Part shown: piece after piece, positions 35,428-47,792 of the stretch | Layout: each line of letters starts with the position of its first letter | Position numbering within the stretch: position 1 is the first letter of the stretch | Notes under the pieces: generated by a model | Seen by the model: the letters and a program-made list of their open reading frames with translations, nothing else | What the model was told of the DNA's origin: nothing | Databases searched by the model: none | Position numbers and translations under genes: made by a program | Assembly (NCBI GenBank): GCA_025667525.1 | Contig: CM046878.1 | Location: forward strand, 98,223,237-98,287,236 | From: Glebionis coronaria | Lineage: Eukaryota; Streptophyta; Magnoliopsida; Asterales; Asteraceae | Length of the DNA: 64,000 nt | Reading direction: 5' to 3'

Positions 35428-38400
35428 TGTGACAATCTAACATTTTCAGGTAGTGAAATATTTTCTCGTATAATATTTTGAAACTTATTTTAGTGTTGGT
35501 TGACGAACTCACAATTTACGGATTTAAATTTGGGCTTACGTGCATAATTTGGCGTCTTTTACGACTAAACCGGAAACCTTAGGATTACGTATTTACGTTT
35601 TTGAACTCCGTTTTTGATGAGACAATTTTTATTAGATTCGTTTTGTGACGTTGATTCATAATTTATAAAAACGTTTTTCATAAAACGACCCGGGGGCACG
35701 TAAATCGAGAAAACTAGAATCAAGAAATACCCGTAAACTAGTGAGATGGGACAAAACACATTGTCCCACCCCACTAGCATGGTTTGGACGGCACACTTGA
35801 CACCACACACTAAGGTGGCATCAAGTTAGCTTACACATTACAAGTGTAAGCCTAGCTTACATTCTAAGTTTTCAACTTTACCACTTAACACAAAAACCAC
35901 TAGCAACTCGTTATACCATTTCCCTTACATGCAAAATCCTCTCAAACTCTCTCAAAACTACTCCCCTTGCCGTCCAAAATAAACCAACAAACACCCCATT
36001 TGATCTCTTCTAGCCATGAAACACATGTTTACTAGCTCTATTAAGGAGTTCTTTGGAGCCTTGATCATTTGGTGGCCATATTAACATCTTTGGAGGTGAT
36101 TTGCTTGTGTCCTAGGGCTGATTTTCCAACCTATGTTCTTGATATTTGATGGTCTTGGAGATACTTGTTGTGTTCATCAAGTTCTTGTCTTCCTAAAACA
36201 AGAAATCCACTTGGTTGGTAAAGAAGATCATCCTCTCCATTTTTCTCTTGTTATTTTGTAAAGAACAAATATATTTTCTTTAATTTTGTATATGTATATG
36301 ATGTATATATGATGATAAAAATGTTGTGTGGGGATCAAGTGTTGATAGATATGCTTAAAAATGTTAATAACTATAAGAAATGAGGATAAAATCTTGATTA
36401 TTTAGTTGGCTGTATAAAAACAGTAGATAACTAAAACAAGAACTGATAAAATTGCATGGTATGATCCATTTACAGTAATTACAAGATGTTATACACATGT
36501 GAGAGTTGGCCATGCAATGGAATCAAAATAATGAGTGAGATATGATCAAAACAAGTTAGGTGGTCTAATCTGAATAAGCAGTTTTGTAGGGACTGTTAAG
36601 GCATGATAAACTTGAAATGGACAGTAGCTATAACTAAGTTAAATGTAGCACATAATATGAAGAACATGTCACCCAAAAATGAGCTTCTAATTCATTATAG
36701 AACTCTAGATATGGTAAAAATGGTGAACATGAAGATAAAAATCAGATTTTTGGAATTAATGTTTATTATTATTATATAAGCACTCACATTTTAATGTATA
36801 AAATGTAAAATAAAAAACTCACTAACTTATAAAACTTATTTATATAAATATATAAAAGGTTAACTAAATGGATAAATTATATAAATGGTAATGAAATAAT
36901 ATTTATAAGTAATAAAAACTATAAACTTGATTTTTACGATTTTTTCGGCTATCGCCGTAAAATTAACGTTTTTCGCTAAATAAAACTTAGACGACCAAAC
37001 CCGCCTAATGTAAAGTTCATAAAAGTCATATACTGATGTATAGGTAACTAATACAAGTAAAAACCGATAAAACCCGAACTATAAGAAATACGGACATTAA
37101 CGAGCTAACTAAGCATAATGGACTAACAATTGGACTAAATAAGATAAATACTTGTAAAAAGAACTTATTGGGCTTAACCCATTTGGGCCCAACATGGAAA
37201 GTATACATACTGATAATATAGGTATAAAATGGATTAAAACAAGTTAAAGAACTTATTAAAGGCTTAATGGACTTAAAATAGGTAAATAGGTAAAACTAGC
37301 AAACTAGTAAAACGTTACCAAAATGTAAACGCTAAAATGAGTAAACAAGGATGTATAAACCCACTTGATCATCATCATATGTACAAAATCATCATATGTA
37401 TATTGTTATTTTGATAAAAGTCATTGGACCGAGTCTAAGACCGATTATTATTTATATAGGTTTCCGTGACCGAAGCACGCCCGTAGCCGATAATCCGCCT
37501 TTCATTAACAACGTGAGTTCATAGCCTCGCACTCTTTTAAATGTTTTATAAAATGATTTGTAAACCCGCGAGGGAGATAACATGCTAGATTTTGATAAAA
37601 ATAGAACACAAGTAGTCCCGATTGTATGCTTAATGATATGGACCCGAATGATGCTATGACCATATAAACGAGACTAAAAGGATTATTAGTAGTTAGGTTA
37701 TGTCACTTAAAGTCCCATTAGCATGAATTGTGAACTACCGGGATTTGGTAGACGCTTATGCATTTGATAGTACTATTTGGGGACGATCACCCCAGTTCGC
37801 GCCTTGACGGTTGATCCCCGTCGTACCACATTGATTGGTAAGCGAATTTATGTATGAGAAGATTTCATAGCGTGATTTTTGTGACGACACGCTAACTTAG
37901 ATGGGCAAATTGTTTGTCGGGTTCGCGGCCCGCTGTTTTCATAGTAAGGTAACAATGTCATGCGGCTAATAATAATCCTATACAACCTATAAAATCTAAA
38001 TATTCGATATGATACGACGCTAATAACGATAAATATATTACCTATCATGGTAATATAGAGACTATGGTCTCATGGACGGTTTAAGATGTATGCTTGATTT
38101 ATATATTGCCTGACTAGCAATATGAGGACTTACTTCCGATATTATGCTTGTGTTCTGATTTTAAATGATTGTTTTATATAACGGTTTTCATTAAACTCTA
38201 TGAATTCACTCGGCATTCGCTGATATGATTTTTGCATGTTTTTATCTCAGGTGCTTGAAGGTAATCCGGAAGGAGATCGACTCTGATGGCCCACATAATA
38301 TTAAAAATGTTCATTCGATCTATGTTTTGTAAACTTAATGACCTGTATAATTTGGGACCTGTTGTACGCTTTTGAAACTTTTTATCGAATGAATGTTTGT

Positions 38401-38513
38401 TAAACCTTGTACAACCATTTTTATGTGTTGTCTATGATTGGAGTTATTGTGCTATCCCGTAACACTCTGAAAGACCCTTCCACTGTACCGATACGAAAAA
38501 TGAGAGTGTTACA
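35428..38513 (+). repeat. LTR2 of element G, shared middle LTR
   Basis: TGTGACAATC to AGTGTTACA. It is preceded by the polypurine tract of copy 1 and followed by the primer site of copy 2 (38517-38528), so one LTR serves as both 3' LTR of one unit and 5' LTR of the next. Confidence 0.92.
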
Positions 38514-38516
38514 GTT

Positions 38517-38528
38517 TGGTACCAGAGC
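38517..38528 (+). promoter_or_regulatory. Primer-binding site, G copy 2
   Basis: TGGTACCAGAGC three bases downstream of LTR2, as in copy 1. Confidence 0.8.
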
Positions 38529-38791
38529 TCTCGTTATAGAGAACAAAAGATTTTAAAAACCAAGGTTTTGAACAAAACTTTTCAAAATCTTTTGACAATG
38601 AACATTTAAGAAAATATTTGAAAAATCTTTTGACTATAACGGCGCCAGAGATCTCCGACGTTACCAACAAGGCCTATTGAGAAGATATATATTTTGATAT
38701 ATATAATATAATTTATATATATGTATATATCGTGATTTCAGTATGTAATTGATTAACTAGTATGTTATCCAAATACGAGATATATATATAA

Positions 38792-39802
38792 ATGCAGATT
38801 GTCATGGCTGACCCTAATATTCCTGTAGAAAACCATGCTATTCCCGAACCTAATGTAGATGATGATCCTTATTTAGACTTAGTAGATTATGATATGGATG
38901 ATGAGGAGGAACCATTTGAGGATCCCGAGCCCGAGTTAGGACTAGGAGATCAGATTGCCCCTCAGGATGACTTGGTAGAGAATGAGATTGAGAATGTTGA
39001 TATAGAGAATGATGATGATATTGGGTTAGATAATTTAGATGATGAGATTGACGACGAGGATGTCGAGGAGGATGTGGGTATAGATGTTGAGGTCGATGAT
39101 GACGAGGAAGCCGAGCTTATTTATCCTTATGATGTTCCAGAGGGCGAGCCTTTGCCCCCACCAGTTTATTTGTCTGATTCTGAGGTTGAGTTACATATGG
39201 ATGAAATGTCTGAATCATCTGAATCTGATTCTAAATCAGAGGAGGATGAGGATGATGATGCACCTGATGGTACGGATGGTATTGCTACTCGTAGATGTGT
39301 GATAGGAGAGTCGTCTAGTACTCGAGAGGCTACTCATATTGATGGTCTTGCACCATGGGCCTTGAGACGTGATCTAGATGCTTCCCGTGTTAAGAGTAGT
39401 ATGACGGAGATTGGATTAGGTGTTGTTCAGACTCAGGTTGCTTATTTGGAGTCGAAGACTAAGGTTGGCGAGAAAGAGCGCGAATTGCTTAGTTTGGATT
39501 TGACTGATGTAGAGCGTGGTTTGAATGAGGCTTTTAGGAGGTTATCGGTGTTAGAAAGTGGTGAATTTGCTGAAATGAAGAGAAAGGTGAATTCTATGGA
39601 GATTCAGTTGAGTGTAGCTCGTGCGATACGTGAGAAAGCTGAAAAGGAGTTGAATATATCCGTGGGTTGGAATAGTAGATTTTATGCTGACATGGTTGAA
39701 AGAGGAGTAATCCGTAAGCGCCCGGCTGAAGATGTGTCTAGTGATCGTCCGATGAAGATTCAGAAGACGATGGATGATGGACCATCTGGCGGTTCTCAGT
39801 AG
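38792..39802 (+). CDS. Acidic coiled-coil ORF upstream of gag, G copy 2 (intact)
   Basis: 336 codons from ATG 38792 (or 332 from ATG 38804, which gives MADPNIP). Residues ~20-160 are strongly acidic with runs such as DDEEEPFEDPEPE, DDEIDDEDVEED and SEEDEDDD. Around 165-200 there is IGESSSTREATHIDGLAPWALRR. Residues ~210-300 are Leu/Glu/Lys-rich and probably coiled coil. A small basic patch, RKRPAED, near 312 may be a nuclear signal. There is no signal peptide, membrane span, zinc motif or enzyme motif. It lies between primer site and gag, 289 bases before the gag ATG, on the same strand. Function unknown; a chromatin, histone or nucleic-acid chaperone-like role would be speculation. Confidence 0.75.
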   Translation: MQIVMADPNIPVENHAIPEPNVDDDPYLDLVDYDMDDEEEPFEDPEPELGLGDQIAPQDDLVENEIENVDIENDDDIGLDNLDDEIDDEDVEEDVGIDVEVDDDEEAELIYPYDVPEGEPLPPPVYLSDSEVELHMDEMSESSESDSKSEEDEDDDAPDGTDGIATRRCVIGESSSTREATHIDGLAPWALRRDLDASRVKSSMTEIGLGVVQTQVAYLESKTKVGEKERELLSLDLTDVERGLNEAFRRLSVLESGEFAEMKRKVNSMEIQLSVARAIREKAEKELNISVGWNSRFYADMVERGVIRKRPAEDVSSDRPMKIQKTMDDGPSGGSQ

Positions 39803-40091
39803 ACCAGTCTGTATTTAGTAGTGACCTTTGTATCTTTTGTGCTTTTGTAGCTTTGACTGAACCGACTTGTTAGTAATAGACTTGGCACGAATTTTGAGTG
39901 TATATAGTTCTAGAACTTTGATATGGGATGTAACTAAGACAATACTTTTGTTTCAAATCGAATGAAATATGTATCTTGTCTTGAATTCCATATTGTGCCT
40001 TATTTGTATCTTTATTATGAATTCGATCCATATTATATGAATCCTTGTTTGATGAATGCTTAATACTTTGAAATTGTTAAATTATAGAACT

Positions 40092-41678
40092 ATGCCGCCC
40101 AAGAAGGCTGTGACTGAGGATGATGTACGTAGGATTATTACGGAGCAAGTTACCGCATCTATGAATGAATTTATGGCAAATGCTAGAAATGAAGCCGGCG
40201 GTAGTGGAGCTGGCGGTAGTGGAGCTGGCAGTAGTGGAGCTGGCGGTAGTGGAGCTGGCGGTAGTGGAGCTGGCGGTAGTGGAGCTGGCGGTAGTGGAGT
40301 TAGCGGTAGTGGAATTGGCGGTACTAATGTTAATGTGAATGCTAATAATGTGAATGCTAATGCTGGAGGAAATGTAGGAGGACTTGGAACTAATGCACCT
40401 GAAGTTGGTGGCTGTACTTATGTGACGTTCATGAAGTGTGAACCTCTACCTTTTAATGGAACTGAAGGTGCTGTAGGACTAAGCCAGTCGATTGAGAAGA
40501 TTGAATCGGTGTTTCGGATTAGTAAGTGTAAGGAGGAAGATAAGGTGACTTTTGCTATGGCTACTCTTAAAGGTCGTGCGTTGACTTGGTGGAACGGGAG
40601 AATTGCTTTCATGGGTCTTGATGCTGCTAATGCTACTCCTTGGGCTGAAATTAAGAAGTGGATGACTTTGGAGTTTTGTCATCGTAGTGTGATTATTAGG
40701 ATAGAGCAAGAGTTGATTCATCTGAGAATGAAAGGTGTGGACATTGATAGTTACACGAACCGATTCCATGAGTTGGCCTTGCTATGTCCTCGATTGGTTG
40801 AACCCGAAGAGATCCGAATTGAGCAATATGTTAAAGGGTTGACCAGGAATATCCGGGGGGACGTGACATCATCGAAACCACTGACCATTGATGATGCTGT
40901 TCGAATGGCTTACCAACTCATTGGACAGATAATTCAGGATAGGGTAGATGAAGCTCGTGTTGGTGAGAAAAGAAAGGGAGACGGTGAGCGTGTAGATAGA
41001 GGTGATAATAGGAAGAATTTCAATCGCCGTCAGAACAAGAGAAAGGGGAATGCAAATGCTCTTACCTACAACACACCGCGCAACGATGATAGATGTCCTA
41101 AGTGTGGCAACAAGAGGCATGCTGGCGACTGCTGGAAGTGCCGAAATTGCGGAAAGCTTGGACACAAGGTTGAAAGGTGTAAGAAGGGAACCATTTGCTT
41201 CAACTGTAATGAAGAAGGTCATAGGAAATCGGAATGCCCCAAGTTGAAAGCAATTGTACCTGGAAGAAACCCCCAGGGTGGTATCTACCAACTTGGAACA
41301 ATTGAGGTGAAGAAAGAGGATCCGAATGTCGTTACCGGTACGTTTTTACTCAACAATCATTATGTTGTTACTTTATTTGATTCGGGTGCTGGTAGGAGCT
41401 TTGTATCCACTAAATTTAGTGCCCTTATTGATATTGAACCTGTTGAGATAAGTACCAGTTACGAGGTGGAATTGGCTGATGGTAAATTAGTGAAAACTAA
41501 TAAGCTATTAGAAGGATGCTCTCTAAATCTCTTAAACCATTCCTTTCTGATTGATTTGATGTTGATAAAATTAGGTAGTTTTGATATTATTATTGGTATG
41601 GATTGGTTGTCGTTGAATACTGCTACTATTTTATGTGGAGAGAAGAGGTTAAGATTCCTCTTAGGAATAGGACGTTAG
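40092..41678 (+). CDS. Gag-protease of G copy 2 (open)
   Basis: 528 codons from ATG 40092 (MPPKKAV); an in-frame upstream ATG at 40056 is less likely because copy 1 begins at the MPPKK Met. Order: N-terminal helix, Gly/Ser/Ala repeat, capsid ([41 protein letters not shown]), three zinc knuckles ([41 protein letters not shown]) and the aspartic protease with FDSGAGRSF and IIGMDWLS. The ORF ends at TAG 41676-41678, overlapped by pol in the -1 frame. The tryptophan in SQWIE of copy 1 is serine here. Confidence 0.88.
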   Translation: MPPKKAVTEDDVRRIITEQVTASMNEFMANARNEAGGSGAGGSGAGSSGAGGSGAGGSGAGGSGAGGSGVSGSGIGGTNVNVNANNVNANAGGNVGGLGTNAPEVGGCTYVTFMKCEPLPFNGTEGAVGLSQSIEKIESVFRISKCKEEDKVTFAMATLKGRALTWWNGRIAFMGLDAANATPWAEIKKWMTLEFCHRSVIIRIEQELIHLRMKGVDIDSYTNRFHELALLCPRLVEPEEIRIEQYVKGLTRNIRGDVTSSKPLTIDDAVRMAYQLIGQIIQDRVDEARVGEKRKGDGERVDRGDNRKNFNRRQNKRKGNANALTYNTPRNDDRCPKCGNKRHAGDCWKCRNCGKLGHKVERCKKGTICFNCNEEGHRKSECPKLKAIVPGRNPQGGIYQLGTIEVKKEDPNVVTGTFLLNNHYVVTLFDSGAGRSFVSTKFSALIDIEPVEISTSYEVELADGKLVKTNKLLEGCSLNLLNHSFLIDLMLIKLGSFDIIIGMDWLSLNTATILCGEKRLRFLLGIGR

Positions 41679-44659
41679 TAATTGATGGTAGTCGAGGTGA
41701 ATCCCGTTTGAAGATCGTTTCATGTATTAAAGTCCAAAAGTACATCAGGAACGGTTGTGAGTTATTCTTAGCTCAAGTGACCGGGAATGAGTCTAGGGAG
41801 AAACGATTGGAAGATGTACCTATTATTTGTGAATTTCCTGAGGTATTTCCTAAAGATTTACCCGGACTTCCACCGATAAGGCAAGTAGAGTTTCGAATTG
41901 ATTTAATTCTTGGTGTTGCACCGGTGGCACGTGCGCCTTACCGATTAGCCCCTTCTGAATTAAAGGAGTTATCTGAGCAACTTAAGGAGTTGTCTGATAA
42001 AGGTTTTATTCGACCGAGCTCGTCGCCTTGGGGAGCTCCTGTCTTGTTCGTTAAAAAGAAGGATGGATCTTTTCGTATGTGCATTGATTATAGGGAACTG
42101 AATAAATTGACAATTAAAAATCGATATCCTTTACCTAGGATTGATGATTTGTTTGATCAACTGCAAGGATCTAGTGTGTATTCTAAGATAGATTTACGTT
42201 CAGGATATCACCAACTTCGTGTCCGTGAAGAAGATATTCCTATAACTGCATTTAGAACTCGTTATGGACACTATGAATTACAAGTAATGCCATTTGGGTT
42301 AACTAACGCACCTGTGGTTTTCATGGATTTAATGAATCGAGTGTGCAAGCCCTACTTGGATAAATTTGTGATTGTGTTTATTGACAATATTCTAATCTAT
42401 TCTAAGAATGAAGATGAACATAGAGAACATTTAAGGATTGTTTTGAATTTGTTGAAGGATGAAAAGTTGTATGCTAAGTTTTCGAAATGTGATTTCTGGT
42501 TAGATTCTGTGCAATTTCTTGGTCATGTGATTAACAAAGATGGAATTCATGTTGATCCTGCAAAGGTTGAAGCCATTAAGAATTGGTCTGCACCGACAAC
42601 GCCTACAGAAGTGCGACAGTTCTTAGGATTGGCTGGCTATTATAGGCGATTCATTAAAGAATTTTCTTTGATAGCTAAACCCTTGACTAAGCATACTCAG
42701 AATAATAAACCTTTCGTTTGGGGAAGTGATGAAGACGGAGCATTTCAGATATTGAAGCAAAAATTATGTAGTGCGCATATCTTATCATTACCCGACGGGA
42801 GTGAAGATTTTGTAGTGTATTGTGATGCATCTCTCAGAGGTTATGGAGCTGTTTTGATGCAGCGAGAGAAAGTGATAGCTTATGCTTCTAGGCAATTAAG
42901 GAAGAATGAGGAGAATTATACTACTCATGATCTTGAGTTAGGAGTTGTAGTCTTTGCTCTTAGGTTATGGAGACATTATCTGTATGGCACCAAGTGTACG
43001 GTATTCACCGATCACAAAATCCTATAGTATATTCTCGACCAGAAGGAATTGAACATGAGGCAACGAAGATGGATAGAGTTGTTAAGTGACTATGATTGTG
43101 ATATAAAATATCACCCATGAAAAGCCAATGTTGTTGCCGATGCGTTAAGTAGGAAAGATAGAGAGCCTATCAGGGTGCGTTCTCTAGTCTTGACTGTGCA
43201 CAATAATTTTCCTGAGCAAATTAGAAATGCGCAAATAGAAGCTTGTAAGAAGGAGAATTTTGTTAATGAAGGGTTCCGAGGAGAAGGAGATCCTTTAGAG
43301 GTTAGAGCTGATGGAGTGAAATGCTTAAGAGGTCGTATGTGGATACCTAAGTTTGGAGGCTTAAGAGACTTGATTATGTTAGAATCCCATAAATCTAAGT
43401 ATTCCATTCATCCGGGATCTGATAAGATGTACCATGATTTGAAGAAGTTGTACTGGTGGCCGAATATGAAAACTGACATAGCTATGTATGTTCTTCAATG
43501 CTTGACTTGTGCTAGAGTTAAAGCTGAACACCAAAAGCCATCAGGACTACTTAAACAACCAAAGATTCCTGAATGGAAGTGGGAGCGAATTACGATGGAC
43601 TTTATCACCAAGCTTCCTAGAACATCATCTGGAAACAACTCGATTTGGGTTATTGTCGACAGACTGACCAAATCAGCACACTTCATTCCGGTTAAAGAGC
43701 AGTTCTCACTAGAGAAGCTGACTCGTATATACCTTGATAATGTTGTATGCAAGAATGGAGTGCCTGTATCGATCATTTCAGATCGAGATCCTAGATTCGC
43801 ATCGAATTTTTGGAAATCTCTCTAAAGATCTTTGGGAACGAATCTCGACATGAGCACTGCTTATCACCCCCAGACTAATGGGCAGAGTGAAAGGACGATA
43901 CAAACACTGGAAGATATGTTGAGAGCTTGTGTGTTAGACTTTGGTAAGAATTGGGATAAACATTTGTCGTTAGCAGAGTTTTCGTATAACAATAGTTACC
44001 ATTCTAGTATTAAGGCTGCACCGTTTGAAGCTTTGTATGGTAGGAAGTGTAGATCTCCTGTATGTTGGAGTGAATTTAGGGATACCCAGCTCACGGGACC
44101 AGAATTGATCCGGGAGACTACGGAGATGATAGTTCAGATTAAGAATAGGTTGTTGACTGCTCGAAGTAGACAGAAAAGTTACGCGGATGTGCGGTGGAAG
44201 CCAATGGAGTTTGAAGTGGGTGACCGAGTAATGTTGAAAGTATCGCCATGGAAAAGCGTTATAAGATTTGGAAAGCGAGGAAAACTGAATCCCCGTTATA
44301 TTGGACCCTTTAAGATTTTATCTAGAGTAGGTCCGGTGGCTTACAAACTAGAGTTACCCCCAGAACTTCATGGTGTTCACAACAGATTCCATGTATCTAA
44401 TATGAAGAAATGTCTAGCAGTGAGTGATGAGAAAATTCCGTTAGGTAAGGTTCGAATAGATGGGAAGTTGCATTTTATCGAAGAGCCCGTAGAAGTTATG
44501 GACCATGAGGTAAAGCAACTGAAACAAAGTCGGATACCTATTGTCAAGATCCGATGGAATTCAAAGCATGGACCGGAGTATACTTGGGAACGAGAGGATG
44601 AAATGTGGAAGAAATATCCGCACCTCTTCGATTTTTATAAGAAACGGACATTCAAATGA
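41603..44659 (+). pseudogene. Pol of G copy 2 with three nonsense mutations
   Basis: Same frame and order as pol of copy 1. RT is complete but the catalytic box reads FIDN instead of FIDD (GAT to AAT). RNase H is stopped by TAG at 43025-43027 (copy 1 has CAG), then by TGA near 43118 (copy 1 has GGA, so a G-to-T change). Integrase is stopped by TAA at 43823-43825 (copy 1 has CAA). Zinc domain, DDE residues and the chromodomain-like tail are otherwise recognisable to TGA 44657-44659. It retains the three residues that copy 1 lost after the RT active site. Confidence 0.9.
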
Positions 44660-44684
44660 AAAGGATCACGAGGACGTTGATCCC

Positions 44685-44700
44685 TTTTAGGAGGAAAAGC
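44685..44700 (+). promoter_or_regulatory. Polypurine tract, G copy 2
   Basis: TTTTAGGAGGAAAAGC immediately before LTR3, identical to that of copy 1. Confidence 0.78.
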
Positions 44701-47700
44701 TGTGACAATCTAACATTTTCAGGTAGTGAAATATTTTCTCGTATAATATTTTGAAACTTATTTTTGTGTTGGTTGATGAACTCACAATTTACGGATTTAA
44801 ATTTGGGCTTACGTGCATAATTTGGCGTCTTTTACGACTAAACCGGAAACCTTAGGATTACGTATTTATGTTTTTGAACTCCGTTTTTGATGAGACAATT
44901 TTTATTGGATTCGTTTTGTGACGTTTATTCATAATTTATAAAAACTTTTTTCGTAAAACGACCCGAGGGCACGCATATCGAGAAAACTAGAATCGAGAAA
45001 TACCCGTAAACTAGTGAGATGGGACAAAACACATTGTCCCACCCCACTAGCATGGTTTGGACGGCACACTTGACACCACACACTAAGGTGGCATCAAGTT
45101 AGCTTACACATTACAAGTGTAAGCCTAGCTTACATTCTAAGCTTTCAACTTTACCACTTAACACAAAAACCACTAGCAACTCATTATACCATTTCCCTTA
45201 CATGCAAAATCCTCTCAAACTCTCTCAAAACTATTCCCCTTGCCGTCCAAAATAAACCAACAAACACCCCATTTGATCTCTTCTAGCCATGAAACACATG
45301 TTTACTAGCTCTATTAAGGAGTTCTCTTGAAGCCTTGATCATTTGGTGGCCATATTAACATCTTTGGAGGTGATTTGCTTGTGTCCTAGGGCTGATTTTC
45401 CAACCTATGTTCTTGATATTTGATGGTCTTGGAGATACTTGTTGTGTTCATCAAGTTCTTGTCTTCCTAAAACAAGAAATCCACTTGGTTGGTAAAGAAG
45501 ATCATCCTCTCCATTTTTCTCTTGTTATTTTGTAAAGAACAAATGTATTTTCTTTAATTTTGTATATGTATATGATGTATATATGATGATAAAAATGTTG
45601 TGTGGGGATCAAGTGTTGATAGATATGCTTAAAAATGTTAATAACTATAAGAAATGAGGCTAAAATCTTGATTATTTAGTTGGCTGTATAAAAACAGTAG
45701 ATAACTAAAATAATAACTGATAAAATTGCATGGTATGATCCATTTACAGTAAGTACAAGATGTTATACACATGTGAGAGTTGGCCATGCAATGAAATCAA
45801 AATAATGAGTGAGATATGATCAAAACAAGTTAGGTGGTCTAATCTGAATAAGCAGTTTTGTAGGGACTGTTAAGGCATGATAAACTTAAAATGGGCAGTA
45901 GCTATAACTAAGTTAAATGTAGCACATAATATTAAGAACATGTCACCTAAAAATGAGCTTCTAATTCATTATAGAACTCTAGATATGGTAAAAATGGTGA
46001 ACATGAAGATAAAAATCAGATTTTTGGAATTAATGTTTATTATTATTATATAAGCACTCACATTTTAATGTATAAAATGTAAAAATAAAAACCCACTAAC
46101 TTATATAACTTATTTATATAAATATAAAAAAGGTTAACTAAATGGATAAATTATATAAATGGTAATGAAATAATATTTATAAGTAATAAAAACTATAAAC
46201 TTGATTTTTACGACTTTTTCGGCTATCGTCGTAAAATTAACGTTTTTCGCCAAATAAAACTTAGACGACCAAACCCGTCTAATGTAAAGTTCATAAAAGT
46301 CATATACTGATGTATAGGTAACTAATACAAGTAAAAACCGATAAAACCCGAACTATAAGAAATACGGACATTAACGAGCTAACTAAGCATAATGGACTAA
46401 CAATTGGACTAACTAAGATAAATACTTGTAAAAAGAACTTATTGGGCTTAACCCATTTGGGCCCAACATGGAAAGTATACATACTGATAATATAGGTATA
46501 AAATGGATTAAAACAAGTTAAAGAACTTATAAAAGGCTTAATGGACTTAAAATAGGTAAATAGGTAAAACTAGCAAACTAGTAAAACGTTACCAAAACGT
46601 AAACGCTAAAATGAGTAAACAAGGATGTATAGACCCACTTGATCATCATCATATGTACAAAATCATCATATGTATATTGTTATTCTGATAAAAGTCATTG
46701 GACCGAGTCTAAGACCGATTATTATTTATATAGGTTTCCGTGACCGAAGCACGCCCGTAGCCGATAATCCGCCTTTCATTAACAACGTGAGTTCATAGCC
46801 TCGCACTCTTTTAAATGTTTTATAAAATGATTTGTAAACCCGCGAGGGAGATAACATGCTAGATTTTGATAAAAATAGAACACAAGTAGTCCCGATTGTA
46901 TGCTTAATGATATGGACCCGAATGATGCTATGACCCTATAAACGAGACTAAAAGGATTATTAGTAGTTAGGTTATGTCACTTAAAGTCCCATTAGCATGA
47001 ATTGTGAACTACCGGGATTTGGTAGACGCTTATGCATTTGATAGTACTATTTGGGGACGATCACCCCAGTTCGCGCCTTGACGGTTGATCCCCGTCGTAC
47101 CACATTGATTGGTAAGCGAATTTATGTATGAGAAGATTTCATAGCGTGAATTTTGTGACGGCACGCTAACTTAGATGGGCAAATTGTTTGTCGGGTTCGC
47201 GGCCCGCTGTTTTCATAGTAAGGTAACAATGTCATGCGGCTAATAATAATCCTATACAACCTATAAAATCTAAATATTCGATATGATACGACGCTAATAA
47301 CGATGAATATATTACCTATCATGGTAATATAGAGACTACGGTCTCATGGACGGTTTAAGATGTATGCTTGATTTATATATTGCCTGACTAGCAATATGAG
47401 GACTTACTTCCGATATTATGCTTGTGTTCTGATTTTAAATGATTGTTTTATATAACGGTTTTCATTAAACTCTATGAATTCACTCGGCATTCGCTGATAT
47501 GATTTTTGCATGTTTTTATCTCAGGTGCTTGAAGGTAATCCAGATGGAGATCGACTCTGATGGCCCACATAATATTAAAAATGTTCATTCGATCTATGTT
47601 TTGTAAACTTAATGACCTGTATAATTTGGGACCTGTTGTACGCTTTTGAAACATTTTATCGAATGAATGTTTGTTAAACCTTGTACAACCATTTTTATGT

Positions 47701-47787
47701 GTTGTCTATGATTGGAGTTATTGTGCTATCCCGTAACACTCTGAAAGACCCTTCCGCTGTACCGATACGAAAAATGAGAGTGTGACA
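44701..47787 (+). repeat. LTR3 of element G
   Basis: TGTGACAATC to AGTGTGACA, followed by the GTAAA duplication. In its second half it shares several states with LTR2 against LTR1, for example CCTCGCACTC where LTR1 has CCTCACACTC, and GGGACCTGTTG where LTR1 has GGGACTTGTTG. Confidence 0.92.
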
Positions 47788-47792
47788 GTAAA
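47788..47792. repeat. Target duplication GTAAA flanking element G (right copy)
   Basis: Directly after LTR3; the E LTR sequence continues with TGAAAGGACTAAAC as in the left LTR. Confidence 0.93.

Larger units (their letters stand above)
26174..47787 (+). mobile_element. Element G: tandem Gypsy structure LTR-internal-LTR-internal-LTR
   Basis: Three LTRs of 3087, 3086 and 3087 bp (26174-29260, 35428-38513, 44701-47787) enclose two internal regions of 6167 and 6187 bp. Each internal region has its own primer site, acidic ORF, gag-protease, pol and polypurine tract in the same order. The whole is flanked by one GTAAA duplication. The FIDD-type RT, HHCC/DDE integrase and long LTRs indicate a Tekay-like chromovirus (lineage inferred). 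The two internal copies differ by scattered substitutions and a few indels, and each is defective in different genes. Confidence 0.92.
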
